Positions 55,762-64,000 of a DNA stretch of 64,000 nucleotides are shown here, piece by piece. The DNA comes from Pseudomonas sp. PDM16 (GTDB lineage Bacteria; Pseudomonadota; Gammaproteobacteria; Pseudomonadales; Pseudomonadaceae). The translations under genes were made by a program, and so were the position numbers. The stretch spans positions 992,001 to 1,056,000 of the forward strand of contig NZ_JACVAM010000001.1 in NCBI RefSeq assembly GCF_014851865.1, in the 5' to 3' direction. The notes under the pieces are model-generated. The model was not told the origin of the DNA. It was given only the letters and a program-made list of their open reading frames with translations, and did not search any database. Numbering within the stretch: the stretch's first letter is position 1; each line of letters begins with the position of its first letter.

Positions 55762-56517
55762 ATGTTGAAGTATCTGCACAAGGCGCTGTTTTTCGGCCTG
55801 CTGGTCTTGGCCGGCAGCGCGCGAGCCGAAGTCTCCGAAGACTACAAGATGATCCTGCTGACGGAGAACTTCCCGCCGTTCAACATGGCCATCGATGACA
55901 AGAACTTCGCTCGCGACGACAGCATCGACGGCATCAGCGCCGACATCGTGCGCGAAATGTTCAAGCGTGCAGGCATTGGCTATAACCTGAGCCTGCGCTT
56001 TCCCTGGGACCGCATCTACCGTCTGACGCTGGACAAGGCCAACTATGGGCTGTTCTCCACTACCTTCACCGAAGAGCGCAAGCCGCTGTTCAAGTGGGTT
56101 GGTCCGCTGGCCAAGAGCGAATGGGTGCTGCTCGCCGCACCGGGTAGCACCATCAAGGTCAACAGCCTGGAAGAGGCGCGCAAATACAACATCGGCGCCT
56201 ACAAGAACGATGCAGTGAGCCAGCATCTGGAGAGCAAGGGGCTAAAGCCGCTGAACTCCCTGCGTGACCAGGAGAACGTGGCCAAGTTGATGAGTGGCAA
56301 GATCGACCTGTGGGCCACCACCGATCCAGTCGGCCGCTACCTGGCCAAGCAAGAAGGCGCCAGCGGCCTGCAGGTGGTACTGCGCTTCAACAGTGCCGAG
56401 CTGTTCCTGGCGCTGAACAAGGAGACGCCAGACGAGGTGGTCGAGCGTCTGCAGAAGGCCCTGGATGAGTTGCGCGGCGAAGGTTTCGTCGACGAGATCA
56501 CCAACAACTATCTATAA
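55762..56517 (+). CDS. solo periplasmic binding protein (SBP_bac_3), tandem copy 2
   Basis: 251 aa with signal peptide (cleavage after GSARA). Matches copy 3 strongly: MILLTENFPPFNMAIDDKNF, LFKWVGPLAKSEWVLLA, KIDLWATTDPVGRYLAKQEG and LFLALNKETPDEVVERLQKA. ATG 55762 is taken because it starts the signal peptide; the frame is open upstream. The lack of the Arg that anchors amino acid carboxylates cannot be judged by eye. The ligand is unknown. Confidence 0.82.
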   Translation: MLKYLHKALFFGLLVLAGSARAEVSEDYKMILLTENFPPFNMAIDDKNFARDDSIDGISADIVREMFKRAGIGYNLSLRFPWDRIYRLTLDKANYGLFSTTFTEERKPLFKWVGPLAKSEWVLLAAPGSTIKVNSLEEARKYNIGAYKNDAVSQHLESKGLKPLNSLRDQENVAKLMSGKIDLWATTDPVGRYLAKQEGASGLQVVLRFNSAELFLALNKETPDEVVERLQKALDELRGEGFVDEITNNYL

Positions 56518-56554
56518 AGCCCTCGCGGGGCGCTATTCGGGCCCCGAAACCGAG

Positions 56555-56578
56555 CAGTGGCGGCACACCGCCACTGTC
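56555..56578 (+). terminator. hairpin between binding-protein copies 2 and 3
   Basis: Perfect nine-base stem CAGTGGCGG/CCGCCACTG with a CACA loop, followed by TCTTCT. A weak intrinsic terminator, 37 bases after copy 2. Confidence 0.6.
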
Positions 56579-56683
56579 TTCTGGTTCGTGCTAACCTTTT
56601 GCCGCCCCGAGGCCGGTTAGCTGCCTTGAGCGGGTACCGGAGGGCATGCCCTCCCGCCTCTCCCGACTGTCAAGGAAACGGAT

Positions 56684-57445
56684 ATGTTGTTGAAGCGACT
56701 GACCATGGTGTTGCTAGGCATTGGCCTGCTGTTTTCCACCCTGGCGCGAGCCGAACTGCCTGCCGACTACAAGGTGGTGCTGCAAACCGAGAACTTCCCG
56801 CCATACAACATGGCTACTAACGGCAAGAACTTCGCCCGTGAGGAGAACCTCACCGGTATTGCTGTGGACGTGGTGCGTGAAACCTTCAAGGCAGCCGGTA
56901 TTTCGTACACCATGACCCTGCGTTTTCCCTGGGCGCGAGTCTACAAGATGGCCCTGGAGACGCCGAACAACGGTGCTTTCGTAATGGCCAAGCTGCCGGA
57001 GCGCGAGAAGCTGTTCAAGTGGGTCGGCCCCATCGGTCCGGATGACTGGGTGATGCTGGCTCGTGCCGATAGCACCATCAACCTGATCAGCCTGGAGCAG
57101 GCCAAGTCCTATCGGGTTGGCGCCTACAAGGGCGACGCCATCGAGGAGCATCTGGTCAAGCAGGGGCTGGAGCCGATCAGCTCACTTCGCGATCAGGAAA
57201 ACGCGCATAAATTGCAGGAAGGCAAGATTGACCTGTGGGCCACTGGCGACCCCGCTGGCCGCTATCTGGCCAAGCAGGAAGGCGTCACCGGCCTGAAGAC
57301 CGTGCTGCGTTTCGACAGCGCCGAACTGTTCCTCGCGCTGAACCCGGATACCCCTGATGAGGTGGTCGAGCGTTTGCAGAAGGCTCTGGATGACCTGCGT
57401 GCGAGTGGCAAGGTTGACCAGATCTTCCAGAGTTACGTGCAGTAA
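56684..57445 (+). CDS. solo periplasmic binding protein (SBP_bac_3), tandem copy 3
   Basis: 253 aa. Signal peptide MLLKRLTMVLLGIGLLFSTL cleaved after ARA; then VVLQTENFPPYNMATNGKNF, LFKWVGPIGPDDWVMLA and KIDLWATGDPAGRYLAKQEG. Very close to copy 2 through the whole length, so the duplication between these two is the more recent. The following terminator is strong. Confidence 0.82.
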   Translation: MLLKRLTMVLLGIGLLFSTLARAELPADYKVVLQTENFPPYNMATNGKNFAREENLTGIAVDVVRETFKAAGISYTMTLRFPWARVYKMALETPNNGAFVMAKLPEREKLFKWVGPIGPDDWVMLARADSTINLISLEQAKSYRVGAYKGDAIEEHLVKQGLEPISSLRDQENAHKLQEGKIDLWATGDPAGRYLAKQEGVTGLKTVLRFDSAELFLALNPDTPDEVVERLQKALDDLRASGKVDQIFQSYVQ

Positions 57446-57459
57446 GTTGGGTCTGCATC

Positions 57460-57487
57460 AAAAAAACCGGGCTTGCCCGGTTTTTTT
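57460..57487 (+). terminator. intrinsic terminator after the binding-protein cluster
   Basis: AAAAAACCGGGC-TT-GCCCGGTTTTTTT; a compact stem with A and T flanks, 14 bases past the stop. Confidence 0.93.
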
Positions 57488-57499
57488 ACGGTTTGCCCT

Positions 57500-57640
57500 A
57501 GAGGCTGCTTGCGAGCTTTGCGCTAGAGCCATGCGAGGCGCAACGGCCAGCTGGAGCAACAGCAGCAGGCTGGCCAAAAAGGGTGAGCAGTAGCGAATAA
57601 CTCAGACCAGGGCGCGCAGTTTACATGCGGTAAATGAGCA
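57500..57640. repeat. diverged copy of a MITE-like intergenic repeat
   Basis: This gene-free stretch shares its layout with 60430-60573: an outer GAGGCTG-CTTGCGAG...CTAGAG segment and an inner 27-base box GCGCAGTTTACATGCGGTAA followed by ATGAGCA (57614-57640). That box matches 60488-60514 except for about four bases. No coding sequence. The left half has diverged (GGCGCAACGGCCAGC, GCAGCAGGCTGGCC). Confidence 0.5.
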
Positions 57641-57720
57641 GCCGGAGACTGGTTGACCAGTCTCCGGCTGCTAGTTAGTGCGTTGCAACGCGGCATGACC
57701 GACGATCAAGAGATCGTCGG
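57639..57720 (-). terminator. two hairpins downstream of ctpA
   Basis: A 15-bp perfect stem (57639-57653 with 57656-57670, two-base loop) and a nine-bp stem CCGACGATC/GATCGTCGG (57699-57720) lie just after the ctpA stop. Neither has a T-run on the minus strand; they probably protect or end the transcript. Confidence 0.5.
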
Positions 57721-57727
57721 CGGGCGA

Positions 57728-59035
57728 TCAGTCGCCGCGGGTGACACTCAGGCCTTTCAGCAGATTGAGCGCCTGGCTCAGCTGATAGTCGTCGTCTTGT
57801 GGGCGTGGGGCGCTCTTGACCTTCTTGCCACTGGGCTTGTCCTCACCACCGTTGCCGTTACCCAGGTGGCCAGCCAGATCGGCCTCCTTGATCAGTTCGC
57901 CGCCTTCCTCGCGGGTCAGCTTGGCGCGGGCTACCTCGATATCCGGCACGATGCCTTGAGCCTGAATGGAGCGGCCGTTGGGAGTGAAGTACAGGGCGGT
58001 GGTGAGCTTGAGGGCACGGTCGTTGTTCAATGGCAGCACGGTCTGCACCGAGCCTTTGCCGAAGCTGTCCGTGCCCATCAGCACGCCGCGCTTATGGTCC
58101 TGCAGGGCGCCGGCGACGATCTCCGAGGCCGAGGCGCTGCCACCATTGATCAATACCACCAGTGGCACGCCCTCGCTGGCGTCGGCCGGGTCGGCGTTGA
58201 AGCGCAGCTCGGAGTTGGCGATGCGGCCCTCGGTGTAGACGATCAGACCCTTCTTGAGGAAGTGATCGGAAACTTCGACCGCGGCCTGTAGCACGCCGCC
58301 TGGGTTGTTGCGCAGATCCAGAATCAGACCGCGCATCTTTTTGCCGTTGTCCTTGCGCAGCTTGGCCAGGGCCTTACCGACTTCCTCGCCGGTGTTGACT
58401 TGGAACTGGGAGATACGGATCAGGCCGTAGCCATTCTCCAGCATCTGGCTCTTCACGCTGCGAACTTTGATCACTGCGCGAGTCAGCTCGACATCGAACG
58501 GTCGGCCGCCCTCGCGCACCAGGGTCAGGTTGATCTTGCTGCCGGCTTTGCCGCGCATCTTGTCCACCGCCTCCATCAGCGACAGGCCCTTGGTTGGCTG
58601 GCCATCGATCTTGACGATCAGGTCGCCCGGCTGAATGCCGGCCTTGGAGGCGGGAGTATCGTCGATCGGCGAGACCACCTTGATGAAGCCGTCTTCGGTG
58701 CCAACCTCGATGCCGAGGCCGCCGAACTCGCCGCTGGTGCTTTCCTGCAGCTCGGCGAAGGCTTCCGGCTCCAGATAGGCGGAGTGCGGGTCGAGGTTGC
58801 TGAGCATGCCCTTGATGGCATTCTCCAGCAGGGTCTTGTCGTCCACCGGCTCGACGTAGGCGGCCTTGATGCGGTCCATCACCTCGGCGAAGGTGCGCAG
58901 CTCGTCCAGTGGCAGCGGCGCCTTGCCCTCGGTGGCGGCTGGCGCCTCGACGACGTCGGCGGCCAGGCTGACAGGGCTGCCGAGCAGCACGCCAAGGGCC
59001 AGGGCGATGGGGGTGAGACGACGGAACTGCTGCAT
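57728..59035 (-). CDS. ctpA: carboxy-terminal processing protease (S41)
   Basis: 435 aa from ATG 59035 with a signal peptide (cut after SLA). A PDZ domain spans about 95-180 (FGGLGIEVGTEDGFIKVVSP). The serine-lysine dyad is Ser302 in GGSASASEI and Lys327 in DSFGKGSVQ, 25 residues apart as usual. CtpA trims periplasmic or cell-wall enzymes, and in Pseudomonas it acts with a lipoprotein adaptor on peptidoglycan hydrolases. It is co-oriented with envC, 41 bases away, fitting a shared role in cell-wall turnover. Confidence 0.94.
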   Translation of the reverse strand: MQQFRRLTPIALALGVLLGSPVSLAADVVEAPAATEGKAPLPLDELRTFAEVMDRIKAAYVEPVDDKTLLENAIKGMLSNLDPHSAYLEPEAFAELQESTSGEFGGLGIEVGTEDGFIKVVSPIDDTPASKAGIQPGDLIVKIDGQPTKGLSLMEAVDKMRGKAGSKINLTLVREGGRPFDVELTRAVIKVRSVKSQMLENGYGLIRISQFQVNTGEEVGKALAKLRKDNGKKMRGLILDLRNNPGGVLQAAVEVSDHFLKKGLIVYTEGRIANSELRFNADPADASEGVPLVVLINGGSASASEIVAGALQDHKRGVLMGTDSFGKGSVQTVLPLNNDRALKLTTALYFTPNGRSIQAQGIVPDIEVARAKLTREEGGELIKEADLAGHLGNGNGGEDKPSGKKVKSAPRPQDDDYQLSQALNLLKGLSVTRGD

Positions 59036-59076
59036 GTGAACTCCCAATGTAATGAGGCGCTGACAGCGTCGGGCTG

Positions 59077-60321
59077 TCATCCCTGTGCGCGGCACCATTG
59101 TGCAGGGTCGCTTGGGCGACCCTGCTGGCGGATGGCGAAGTACAGCGCCGGGGTATCCTGGCCACCGCTGGTACCGACCGTGGCGATGGCTTCACCGGCC
59201 TTGACGATGTCGCCAGCGTCCTTCAACAGGCTCTGATTGTGACCATACAGGCTCAGGTAGCCGTTACCGTGGTCGAGGATGACCAGAAGCCCGGCGCCGC
59301 GCAACCAGTCGGCGAACACCACGCGTCCGCCATGTACCGCATGCACCTGGCTGCCAGCGGAGGCGCCGATCAGCACGCCGTCCCATTTGGCCCGGGAATC
59401 GCCATCGCGGGTGGAGCCAAAGCGTGCCACCAGCCGGCCATTGACCGGCCACGGCAGCTTGCCCTTGGCCTTGGCGAAGGGGCCGCCGAAGCTGGCGCCA
59501 TCGCTCGAGACCGCAGGGCCTGGCGGCAGCGTTCTGCTGTTGGGGTTGCGGGCCTGCTGGGATTCCAGAGCGGCCAGACGTTTTGCTTCCTCAGCTTCGC
59601 GGGCCTGGCGGGCCAGGGTTTCCTCGATTGTCTTGAGAACACGAGCGAGCTCGATCTGTTCCTGTTCTCTTGCCTTGAGCTTCCGGTCGCCTGCGCCGTA
59701 ATCCTTGTTTAGCTTGGCCAGTGCTGCCTGACGCTCCTTGCGCGCGGCGGCGAGCTCTTTGCGGCGGTTGTCCAGCGTGCCTTTCTGTTCGAGCAACTGT
59801 GCCTGCTGGCTGGCGATGTCGGTTTCCACGTTGGCCAATTGGCGCAGGGTTTCGTTGAAGGCGCTGAGCTGTTCCAGGCGTGCCTTGCCGAGGTAGTCGT
59901 AGTAAGTGAGGGTGCGCGAGAACTGTTCTGGCTGTTGCTGGTTGAGCAGTAGGCGCAGCGGTTCCTGCTGGCCACTCTGGTAGGCGGCGCGAGCCTGCAG
60001 AGCGATCAGGCGCTGCTGTTCAAGGCGCGATTGCTGGAGTTTTTTTTTCTCCTGGTCGAGGCGCTTGAGCTCCTCCTCGCTCTTCTTCAGGTCGCCTTCC
60101 AGGCCCTTGACCTGTTTCTCCAGGCCGCCCATTTCCTTCTCGGTGCGCTGCAGTTCTTTCTGCACGCCGGATTTTTCCTGCTGCAGCTTCTCCAGCAGCT
60201 TCTTCAGCTCGGCCACGTCGGCGCGGGCAGCATCCAGCTGCTTCTGGGCTTCCGCCTTTTCATCGGCGAAGGCCGGGATGGCAAGGCAGGACAGGAGAAC
60301 GAAGGCGAGGGCGCGAAACAT
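59077..60321 (-). CDS. envC: EnvC-type murein hydrolase activator
   Basis: 414 aa from ATG 60321 with a signal peptide (MFRALAFVLLSCLAIPAFA). A long coiled coil (about 20-265) is followed by a C-terminal LytM/M23 domain (about 290-414). The zinc ligands are degenerate: WDGVLIGAS lacks the HxxxD His/Asp pair and the last motif is LYFAIR instead of HxHFEIR. The domain is therefore a non-catalytic activator, as in E. coli EnvC, which recruits and switches on amidases at the septum. The neighbouring ctpA is downstream. Confidence 0.92.
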   Translation of the reverse strand: MFRALAFVLLSCLAIPAFADEKAEAQKQLDAARADVAELKKLLEKLQQEKSGVQKELQRTEKEMGGLEKQVKGLEGDLKKSEEELKRLDQEKKKLQQSRLEQQRLIALQARAAYQSGQQEPLRLLLNQQQPEQFSRTLTYYDYLGKARLEQLSAFNETLRQLANVETDIASQQAQLLEQKGTLDNRRKELAAARKERQAALAKLNKDYGAGDRKLKAREQEQIELARVLKTIEETLARQAREAEEAKRLAALESQQARNPNSRTLPPGPAVSSDGASFGGPFAKAKGKLPWPVNGRLVARFGSTRDGDSRAKWDGVLIGASAGSQVHAVHGGRVVFADWLRGAGLLVILDHGNGYLSLYGHNQSLLKDAGDIVKAGEAIATVGTSGGQDTPALYFAIRQQGRPSDPAQWCRAQG

Positions 60322-60429
60322 GGGCGATGCGGCACCTGGAGCGGGGGAGGGCCTAGTATGCCCGTGGCGCAGCGCAAAAAAAACGCCCGCCGGCGGCAGC
60401 CGGCGAGCGTTTCGCGGATTGCTTCGCTT

Positions 60430-60573
60430 AAGAGCCTGTTCGCGATCTCGCGAGCTAGAGAAAAACAAGGCGAAAGTGGCTGAGGAAGCGCAGTTTACGA
60501 ATGGTAAATGAGCATCCCGAAGCCGCTTCCAGCGCAGTTTTTCCGACGCGCAGCAGGTCGCGGGCGGGCTCTT
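60430..60573. repeat. MITE-like repeat with imperfect terminal inverted repeats
   Basis: Left end AAGAGCCTGTTCGCGATCT (60430-60448) and right end, read on the minus strand, AAGAGCCCGCCCGCGACCT (60573-60555) match at all but a few transition sites. Inside is the GCGCAGTTTACGAATGGTAA box with ATGAGCA (60488-60514) that recurs at 57614-57640. The right end touches the last bases of gpmI, so the element sits directly behind that gene's stop. Confidence 0.65.
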
Positions 60574-62107
60574 ATTGCAGTTCGACGATGGTCTTGCCAG
60601 TCATCTCAGCCGGTACCGGCATGCCCATCAGGGTCAGCAGGGTCGGTGCCACATCGGCCAGTACGCCACCGGCGCGGATGGTCGCCGGGCGCTTGCCGAC
60701 ATAGATGAACGGCACCGGCTCACAGGTGTGGGCGGTGTGCGCCTGGCCGGTGCACTCGTCCTCCATTTGCTCGACGTTGCCGTGGTCGGCGGTGATCAGC
60801 GCTTCGCCGCCGACCTTGTCCAGCGCCTCGACGATGCGGCCGACGCAGCTGTCCAGGGTCTCGACGGCGGCCACGGCAGCGGCGAACACGCCGGTGTGGC
60901 CGACCATGTCGCCGTTGGCGTAGTTGACGATGATCACGTCGAAGCGCTGGTTCTCGATGGCGTCGACGATCCTGTCGGTGACTTCCGGCGCGCTCATCTC
61001 CGGCTTGAGGTCGTAGGTGGCGACGTTCGGCGACGGGATCAGGATGCGTTCTTCGCCGGCGAAGGGTTCTTCACGGCCGCCGGAGAAGAAGAAGGTGACG
61101 TGGGCGTACTTCTCGGTCTCGGCGATGCGCAGCTGGCTCTTGCCGTTGTTGGCCAGGTACTCGCCGAGCACGTTGGTCAGCGGTTCCGGCTTGTAGGCGC
61201 TGGGCGCCGGGATGCTCGCCGCGTACTGGGTGAGCATGACGAAGCCGGCCAGTTGCGGCACGCGCTTGCGCTCGAACTCCTTGAAGTCGGCCTCGACGAA
61301 GCTGCGGGTCAGCTCGCGTGCCCGGTCGGCGCGGAAGTTCATGAACACCACGGCGTCGCCGTCTTCGACTTTTACCGGCTCGCCGATGGTGGTGGCCTTG
61401 ACGAATTCGTCGCTCTCGCCGCGCTCGTAGGCGGCAGCCAGGCCTTCCACGGCGTTGGCGGCGTTGAATTCGCTCTTGCCGTCGACGATCAGATTATAGG
61501 CCTGCTCGACACGGTCCCAGCGGTTGTCGCGGTCCATGGCGAAGTAGCGGCCGGTGAGGCTGGCGATGCGGCCCTTGCCGAGCTTGGCGAAGGTGGCGTC
61601 GAGCAGTTCGATGGACGGCTGGGCGCTCTTCGGTGGGGTGTCGCGGCCGTCGAGGAAGGCGTGCAGATAAATTTTCTCGGCGCCACGCTGGGCGGCCAGT
61701 TCGGCCATGGCCACGAGGTGATCCTGGTGGCTGTGTACTCCGCCGTCGGAGAGCAGGCCAAGAATGTGCACGGCTTTGCCGGCACCTGCGGCCTTGTCCA
61801 CTGCGCGGGTGATCTCGGCGTTCTCAAAGAACTCGCCATCGCGAATCGCCTTGGTCACCCGGGTGAAGTCCTGGTACACCACGCGGCCGGCGCCGAGGTT
61901 CATGTGGCCGACCTCGGAGTTGCCCATCTGCCCGTCCGGCAGGCCTACGTCCATTCCGCTGCCGGAGATCAGGCCGTGCGGATAGGTCGCACGCAGGCGG
62001 TCGTAGACCGGAGTCTGGGCCGCGTAGATGGCGTTGTACTCGGGGCTGTCGCTGTGGCCGAAGCCGTCGAGGATGATCAGGACCAGGGGTTTGGGCGTGG
62101 CGCTCAT
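60572..62107 (-). CDS. gpmI: 2,3-bisphosphoglycerate-independent phosphoglycerate mutase
   Basis: 511 aa from ATG 62107. It interconverts 3- and 2-phosphoglycerate. The alkaline-phosphatase-fold metal sites are in [13 protein letters not shown] (Asp), [11 protein letters not shown] (phosphorylated Ser), [11 protein letters not shown] and [13 protein letters not shown]. It is upstream of the rhodanese-grxC-secB genes in divergent orientation, the same neighbourhood as in E. coli and P. aeruginosa. Confidence 0.96.
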   Translation of the reverse strand: MSATPKPLVLIILDGFGHSDSPEYNAIYAAQTPVYDRLRATYPHGLISGSGMDVGLPDGQMGNSEVGHMNLGAGRVVYQDFTRVTKAIRDGEFFENAEITRAVDKAAGAGKAVHILGLLSDGGVHSHQDHLVAMAELAAQRGAEKIYLHAFLDGRDTPPKSAQPSIELLDATFAKLGKGRIASLTGRYFAMDRDNRWDRVEQAYNLIVDGKSEFNAANAVEGLAAAYERGESDEFVKATTIGEPVKVEDGDAVVFMNFRADRARELTRSFVEADFKEFERKRVPQLAGFVMLTQYAASIPAPSAYKPEPLTNVLGEYLANNGKSQLRIAETEKYAHVTFFFSGGREEPFAGEERILIPSPNVATYDLKPEMSAPEVTDRIVDAIENQRFDVIIVNYANGDMVGHTGVFAAAVAAVETLDSCVGRIVEALDKVGGEALITADHGNVEQMEDECTGQAHTAHTCEPVPFIYVGKRPATIRAGGVLADVAPTLLTLMGMPVPAEMTGKTIVELQ

Positions 62108-62246
62108 GAAGACTGGCTCGCTGTGGGTGATCAAAAAGGTCGGGCATTCTACCGGCGCAAGCCCGCTGAGTCACCGCTGGGCGGGGCTTGGCCCGATGGG
62201 CGTGCTGTGTATACTGGCCGCCATTTTAAGGCTTTGGAACCTCCCG

Positions 62247-62660
62247 ATGTTGGCCCAACTGATTGAATTTGCCACTAACCACTATGCATTGGCCGGCTGC
62301 TTCGTCGTGCTGGCGGTGCTGCTGTTGGTCACCGAGCTGCGCAAGGGCGGGCAGAGCCTGTCCAGCCGCGAGCTGACCGCGCTGGTCAATCGCGACGAGG
62401 CGGTGGTGCTGGATATCCGCAATAGCAAGGATTTCTCCAGTGGCCATATCGTCGACGCCCTGAATATTCCGTTCGACAAGGTTGCCAGCCGCATCGTCGA
62501 GCTGGAGAAGCACAAGGCCAAGACCATCATCGTGGTCGACGCCATGGGCCAGCATGCCGGTGGTGTCGCTCGTGACCTGAAGAAGGCCGGTTACACCGCG
62601 GCCAAGCTGGCCGGTGGCATCGCCAGCTGGCGTGGTGACAACCTGCCTGTGGTCAAGTGA
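62247..62660 (+). CDS. yibN: membrane-anchored rhodanese-like protein
   Basis: 137 aa. An N-terminal membrane segment (HYALAGCFVVLAVLLLVTEL) precedes one rhodanese domain (VVLDIRNSKDFSSGHIVDAL, NIPFDKV). The active-site loop, normally Cys followed by CxxGxR, reads VVDAMGQHAG: the catalytic Cys is an Asp. It is therefore unlikely to be a sulfurtransferase. E. coli YibN sits at the same place beside grxC-secB and has been linked to membrane protein insertion. Head of the yibN-grxC-secB unit. Confidence 0.9.
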   Translation: MLAQLIEFATNHYALAGCFVVLAVLLLVTELRKGGQSLSSRELTALVNRDEAVVLDIRNSKDFSSGHIVDALNIPFDKVASRIVELEKHKAKTIIVVDAMGQHAGGVARDLKKAGYTAAKLAGGIASWRGDNLPVVK

Positions 62661-62661
62661 C

Positions 62662-62916
62662 ATGGCTGAGGTGGTCGTCTATTCAAGCGACTGGTGCCCC
62701 TACTGCATTCGCGCCAAGCAGCTGTTGAATGGCAAAGGTGTGGCCTTCCGGGAAGTTCGTGTGGACGGCAAGCCCGATGTGCGCGCCGAGATGACCCGCA
62801 AGGCTGGCCGCACTTCGGTGCCGCAGATCTGGATCGGCGCCACCCATGTTGGTGGCTGCGATGACCTCTTTGCCCTGGAGCGTGCCGGCAAGCTCGACGT
62901 GCTCCTCGGCCAGTGA
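62662..62916 (+). CDS. grxC: glutaredoxin 3
   Basis: 84 aa from ATG 62662, one base after the rhodanese stop. The redox motif is CPYC (residues 12-15), the cis-Pro loop TSVPQIWIG and the glutathione-binding GGCDDL are present. It reduces disulfides with glutathione. The closeness to yibN and secB suggests a shared transcript. Confidence 0.95.
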   Translation: MAEVVVYSSDWCPYCIRAKQLLNGKGVAFREVRVDGKPDVRAEMTRKAGRTSVPQIWIGATHVGGCDDLFALERAGKLDVLLGQ

Positions 62917-62952
62917 ATTCCTTTCAGAAACCCCTAGTACAGAAGAACTGCC

Positions 62953-63429
62953 ATGACTGAACAAGCGAACAACGGCGCTGCCGCCGAGCAAGAAGGCCCA
63001 CAATTCTCCCTGCAGCGCATCTACGTGAAGGACCTGTCCTTCGAAGCGCCGAAGAGCCCGGAAATCTTCCGTCAGGAATGGGCCCCTAGCATTACGCTGG
63101 ACCTGAATACCAGGCAGCGCCAGCTGGATGGCAACTTCTGCGAGGTGGTGCTGACCCTGTCGGTCACCGTGAAAACCGGTGAGGAAATCGCGTTCATCGC
63201 GGAAGTTCAGCAGGCCGGTATCTTCCTGATCCAGGGGCTGGATGCGGCTTCCATGAGCCACACCCTCGGTGCCTTCTGCCCGAACATCCTGTTCCCGTAT
63301 GCCCGTGAAACGCTGGACAGCCTGGTAATCCGTGGCTCGTTCCCGGCGCTGATGCTTTCTCCGGTGAACTTCGACGCCCTGTACGCGCAAGAACTGCAGC
63401 GCCAGCAGCAGGCAGCCGCCGAGGCGTGA
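62953..63429 (+). CDS. secB: SecB protein-export chaperone
   Basis: 158 aa. Typical family features are [20 protein letters not shown] near the N-terminus and the tail [14 protein letters not shown] that contacts SecA. It keeps precursors unfolded for the Sec translocon as a tetramer. It follows grxC after 36 bases and ends at a bidirectional terminator shared with trmL. Confidence 0.96.
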   Translation: MTEQANNGAAAEQEGPQFSLQRIYVKDLSFEAPKSPEIFRQEWAPSITLDLNTRQRQLDGNFCEVVLTLSVTVKTGEEIAFIAEVQQAGIFLIQGLDAASMSHTLGAFCPNILFPYARETLDSLVIRGSFPALMLSPVNFDALYAQELQRQQQAAAEA

Positions 63430-63447
63430 CTCTCACGTTTTGCGCCG

Positions 63448-63472
63448 AAGGCCGCCGTAAGGCGGCCTTTTC
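63448..63472. terminator. bidirectional terminator between secB and trmL
   Basis: AAGGCCGCC-GTAA-GGCGGCCTTTTC; 9-bp stem with A and T flanks, between two converging genes. Confidence 0.9.
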
Positions 63473-63475
63473 GTT

Positions 63476-63937
63476 TCAGGCTCCGGCGAAATCCAACTGG
63501 CGCCAGCCTTCGTAGACGACCACGGCCACCGCGTTGGAAAGATTGAGACTGCGGCATTGGGGCCGCATGGGCATGCGCAGGCGCTGCTCGGCTGGAATCT
63601 GCCCCAGCACATCGGCCGGCAGTCCCCGGCTTTCGGGGCCGAATAGCAGCATATCGCCAGGACGGTAACTCATCTGTGCGTAGCTGTGACTGGCCTTGGT
63701 GGTAAAGGCCAGCACCCGATCAGGTCCGACATCCGTGATACAGTCGGTCAGCGACGAATGGCGCTTCAGTGTCGCGTACTCGTGATAATCCAGGCCGGCC
63801 CTGCGCAGGCGCTTGTCGTCCAGTTCGAATCCCAATGGCTCGATCAGGTGCAGGTGGCAGCCGGTATTGGCGCACAGGCGGATGATGTTGCCGGTGTTTG
63901 GCGGGATTTCCGGCTGGAAGAGTACGACATGAAACAT
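63476..63937 (-). CDS. trmL: tRNA (cytidine/uridine-2'-O)-methyltransferase
   Basis: 153 aa SPOUT enzyme. It methylates the wobble ribose of tRNA-Leu. The SAM-knot motifs ALFQPEIPPNTGNIIRLCAN-like N-terminus, LFGPESRGLP and the C-terminal MRPQCRSLNLSNAVAVVVYE are complete. It converges on secB. The upstream 63 bases to the window edge hold no gene. Confidence 0.95.
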   Translation of the reverse strand: MFHVVLFQPEIPPNTGNIIRLCANTGCHLHLIEPLGFELDDKRLRRAGLDYHEYATLKRHSSLTDCITDVGPDRVLAFTTKASHSYAQMSYRPGDMLLFGPESRGLPADVLGQIPAEQRLRMPMRPQCRSLNLSNAVAVVVYEGWRQLDFAGA

Positions 63938-64000
63938 GGAATGGGCTCGCTGATACCTGAGCCCTCATTCTACAGTGCTGCCACTATCAGTCAGTGGGCT

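Noticed and set aside
60575..62266. 563-codon plus-strand frame opposite gpmI
   Set aside because: Antisense shadow; gpmI on the minus strand has all catalytic motifs.

Overview
The window is about 64 kb of GC-rich chromosome from a gammaproteobacterium, almost certainly Pseudomonas in the broad sense. The evidence is gene order as well as family content: comF-bioBFHCD followed by two large acyl-CoA dehydrogenases; the DUF2339/DUF3999/estA/fbp block; yggX-mutY-asmA, then hisB-hisH-DUF2164-hisA-hisF; and envC-ctpA, gpmI, rhodanese, grxC, secB, trmL. I cannot fix the species.

Layout. 1-0.6 kb: 3' end of a PilU-type pilus retraction ATPase. 0.6-3.3 kb: a two-gene minus-strand unit, a radical SAM protein and a DUF4130-UdgX fusion, with a perfect-looking LexA box in front. 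3.4-5.6 kb: TM2 membrane protein, SrkA-type kinase and ComF. 5.6-10.2 kb: the compact biotin operon bioB-F-H-C-D with a BirA-type operator that lies inside the start of comF. 10.2-16.6 kb: a small flagellar-axial-like protein, a SprA-related protein with an HEQAH motif, and two FadE-type dehydrogenases that flank a broken diguanylate cyclase gene; the first dehydrogenase has a sigma-70 promoter overlapped by a PsrA-type box. 16.7-26.4 kb: DUF2339 and DUF3999 membrane proteins, the autotransporter esterase EstA, fructose-bisphosphatase, DUF924 and two lipoproteins.

26.4-39.9 kb is the most accessory-looking part. It holds a four-gene operon (DarA-like flavodoxin-fold protein, KAS III-like enzyme, small HTH-like protein, BtrH_N protein), an amidase, a divergent TSUP/LysR pair, small ORFs, a hybrid 7TMR-DISM sensor kinase directly followed by a TonB-dependent receptor, and an orphan small ORF. 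tRNA-Thr(TGT), with a clear promoter and terminator, ends this stretch.

40.6-64 kb returns to housekeeping genes: a methyltransferase, a HisP-J-Q-M type amino acid ABC importer, DedA, tRNA-Phe(GAA), yggX-mutY, asmA, a fatty acid hydroxylase, a PanZ-like GNAT protein, the his genes, three tandem periplasmic binding proteins without a transporter, ctpA/envC, gpmI, and the rhodanese-grxC-secB set with trmL facing it.

The best candidates for undescribed biology are: the SOS-boxed radical SAM/UdgX pair, whose UdgX lacks the KRRIH catalytic loop; the DarA/KAS III/HTH/BtrH operon, which has no carrier protein or resorcinol partner genes; the sensor kinase-TonB receptor couple; and the tandem solo binding proteins. 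All calls come from reading sequence and translations; no database search was run.
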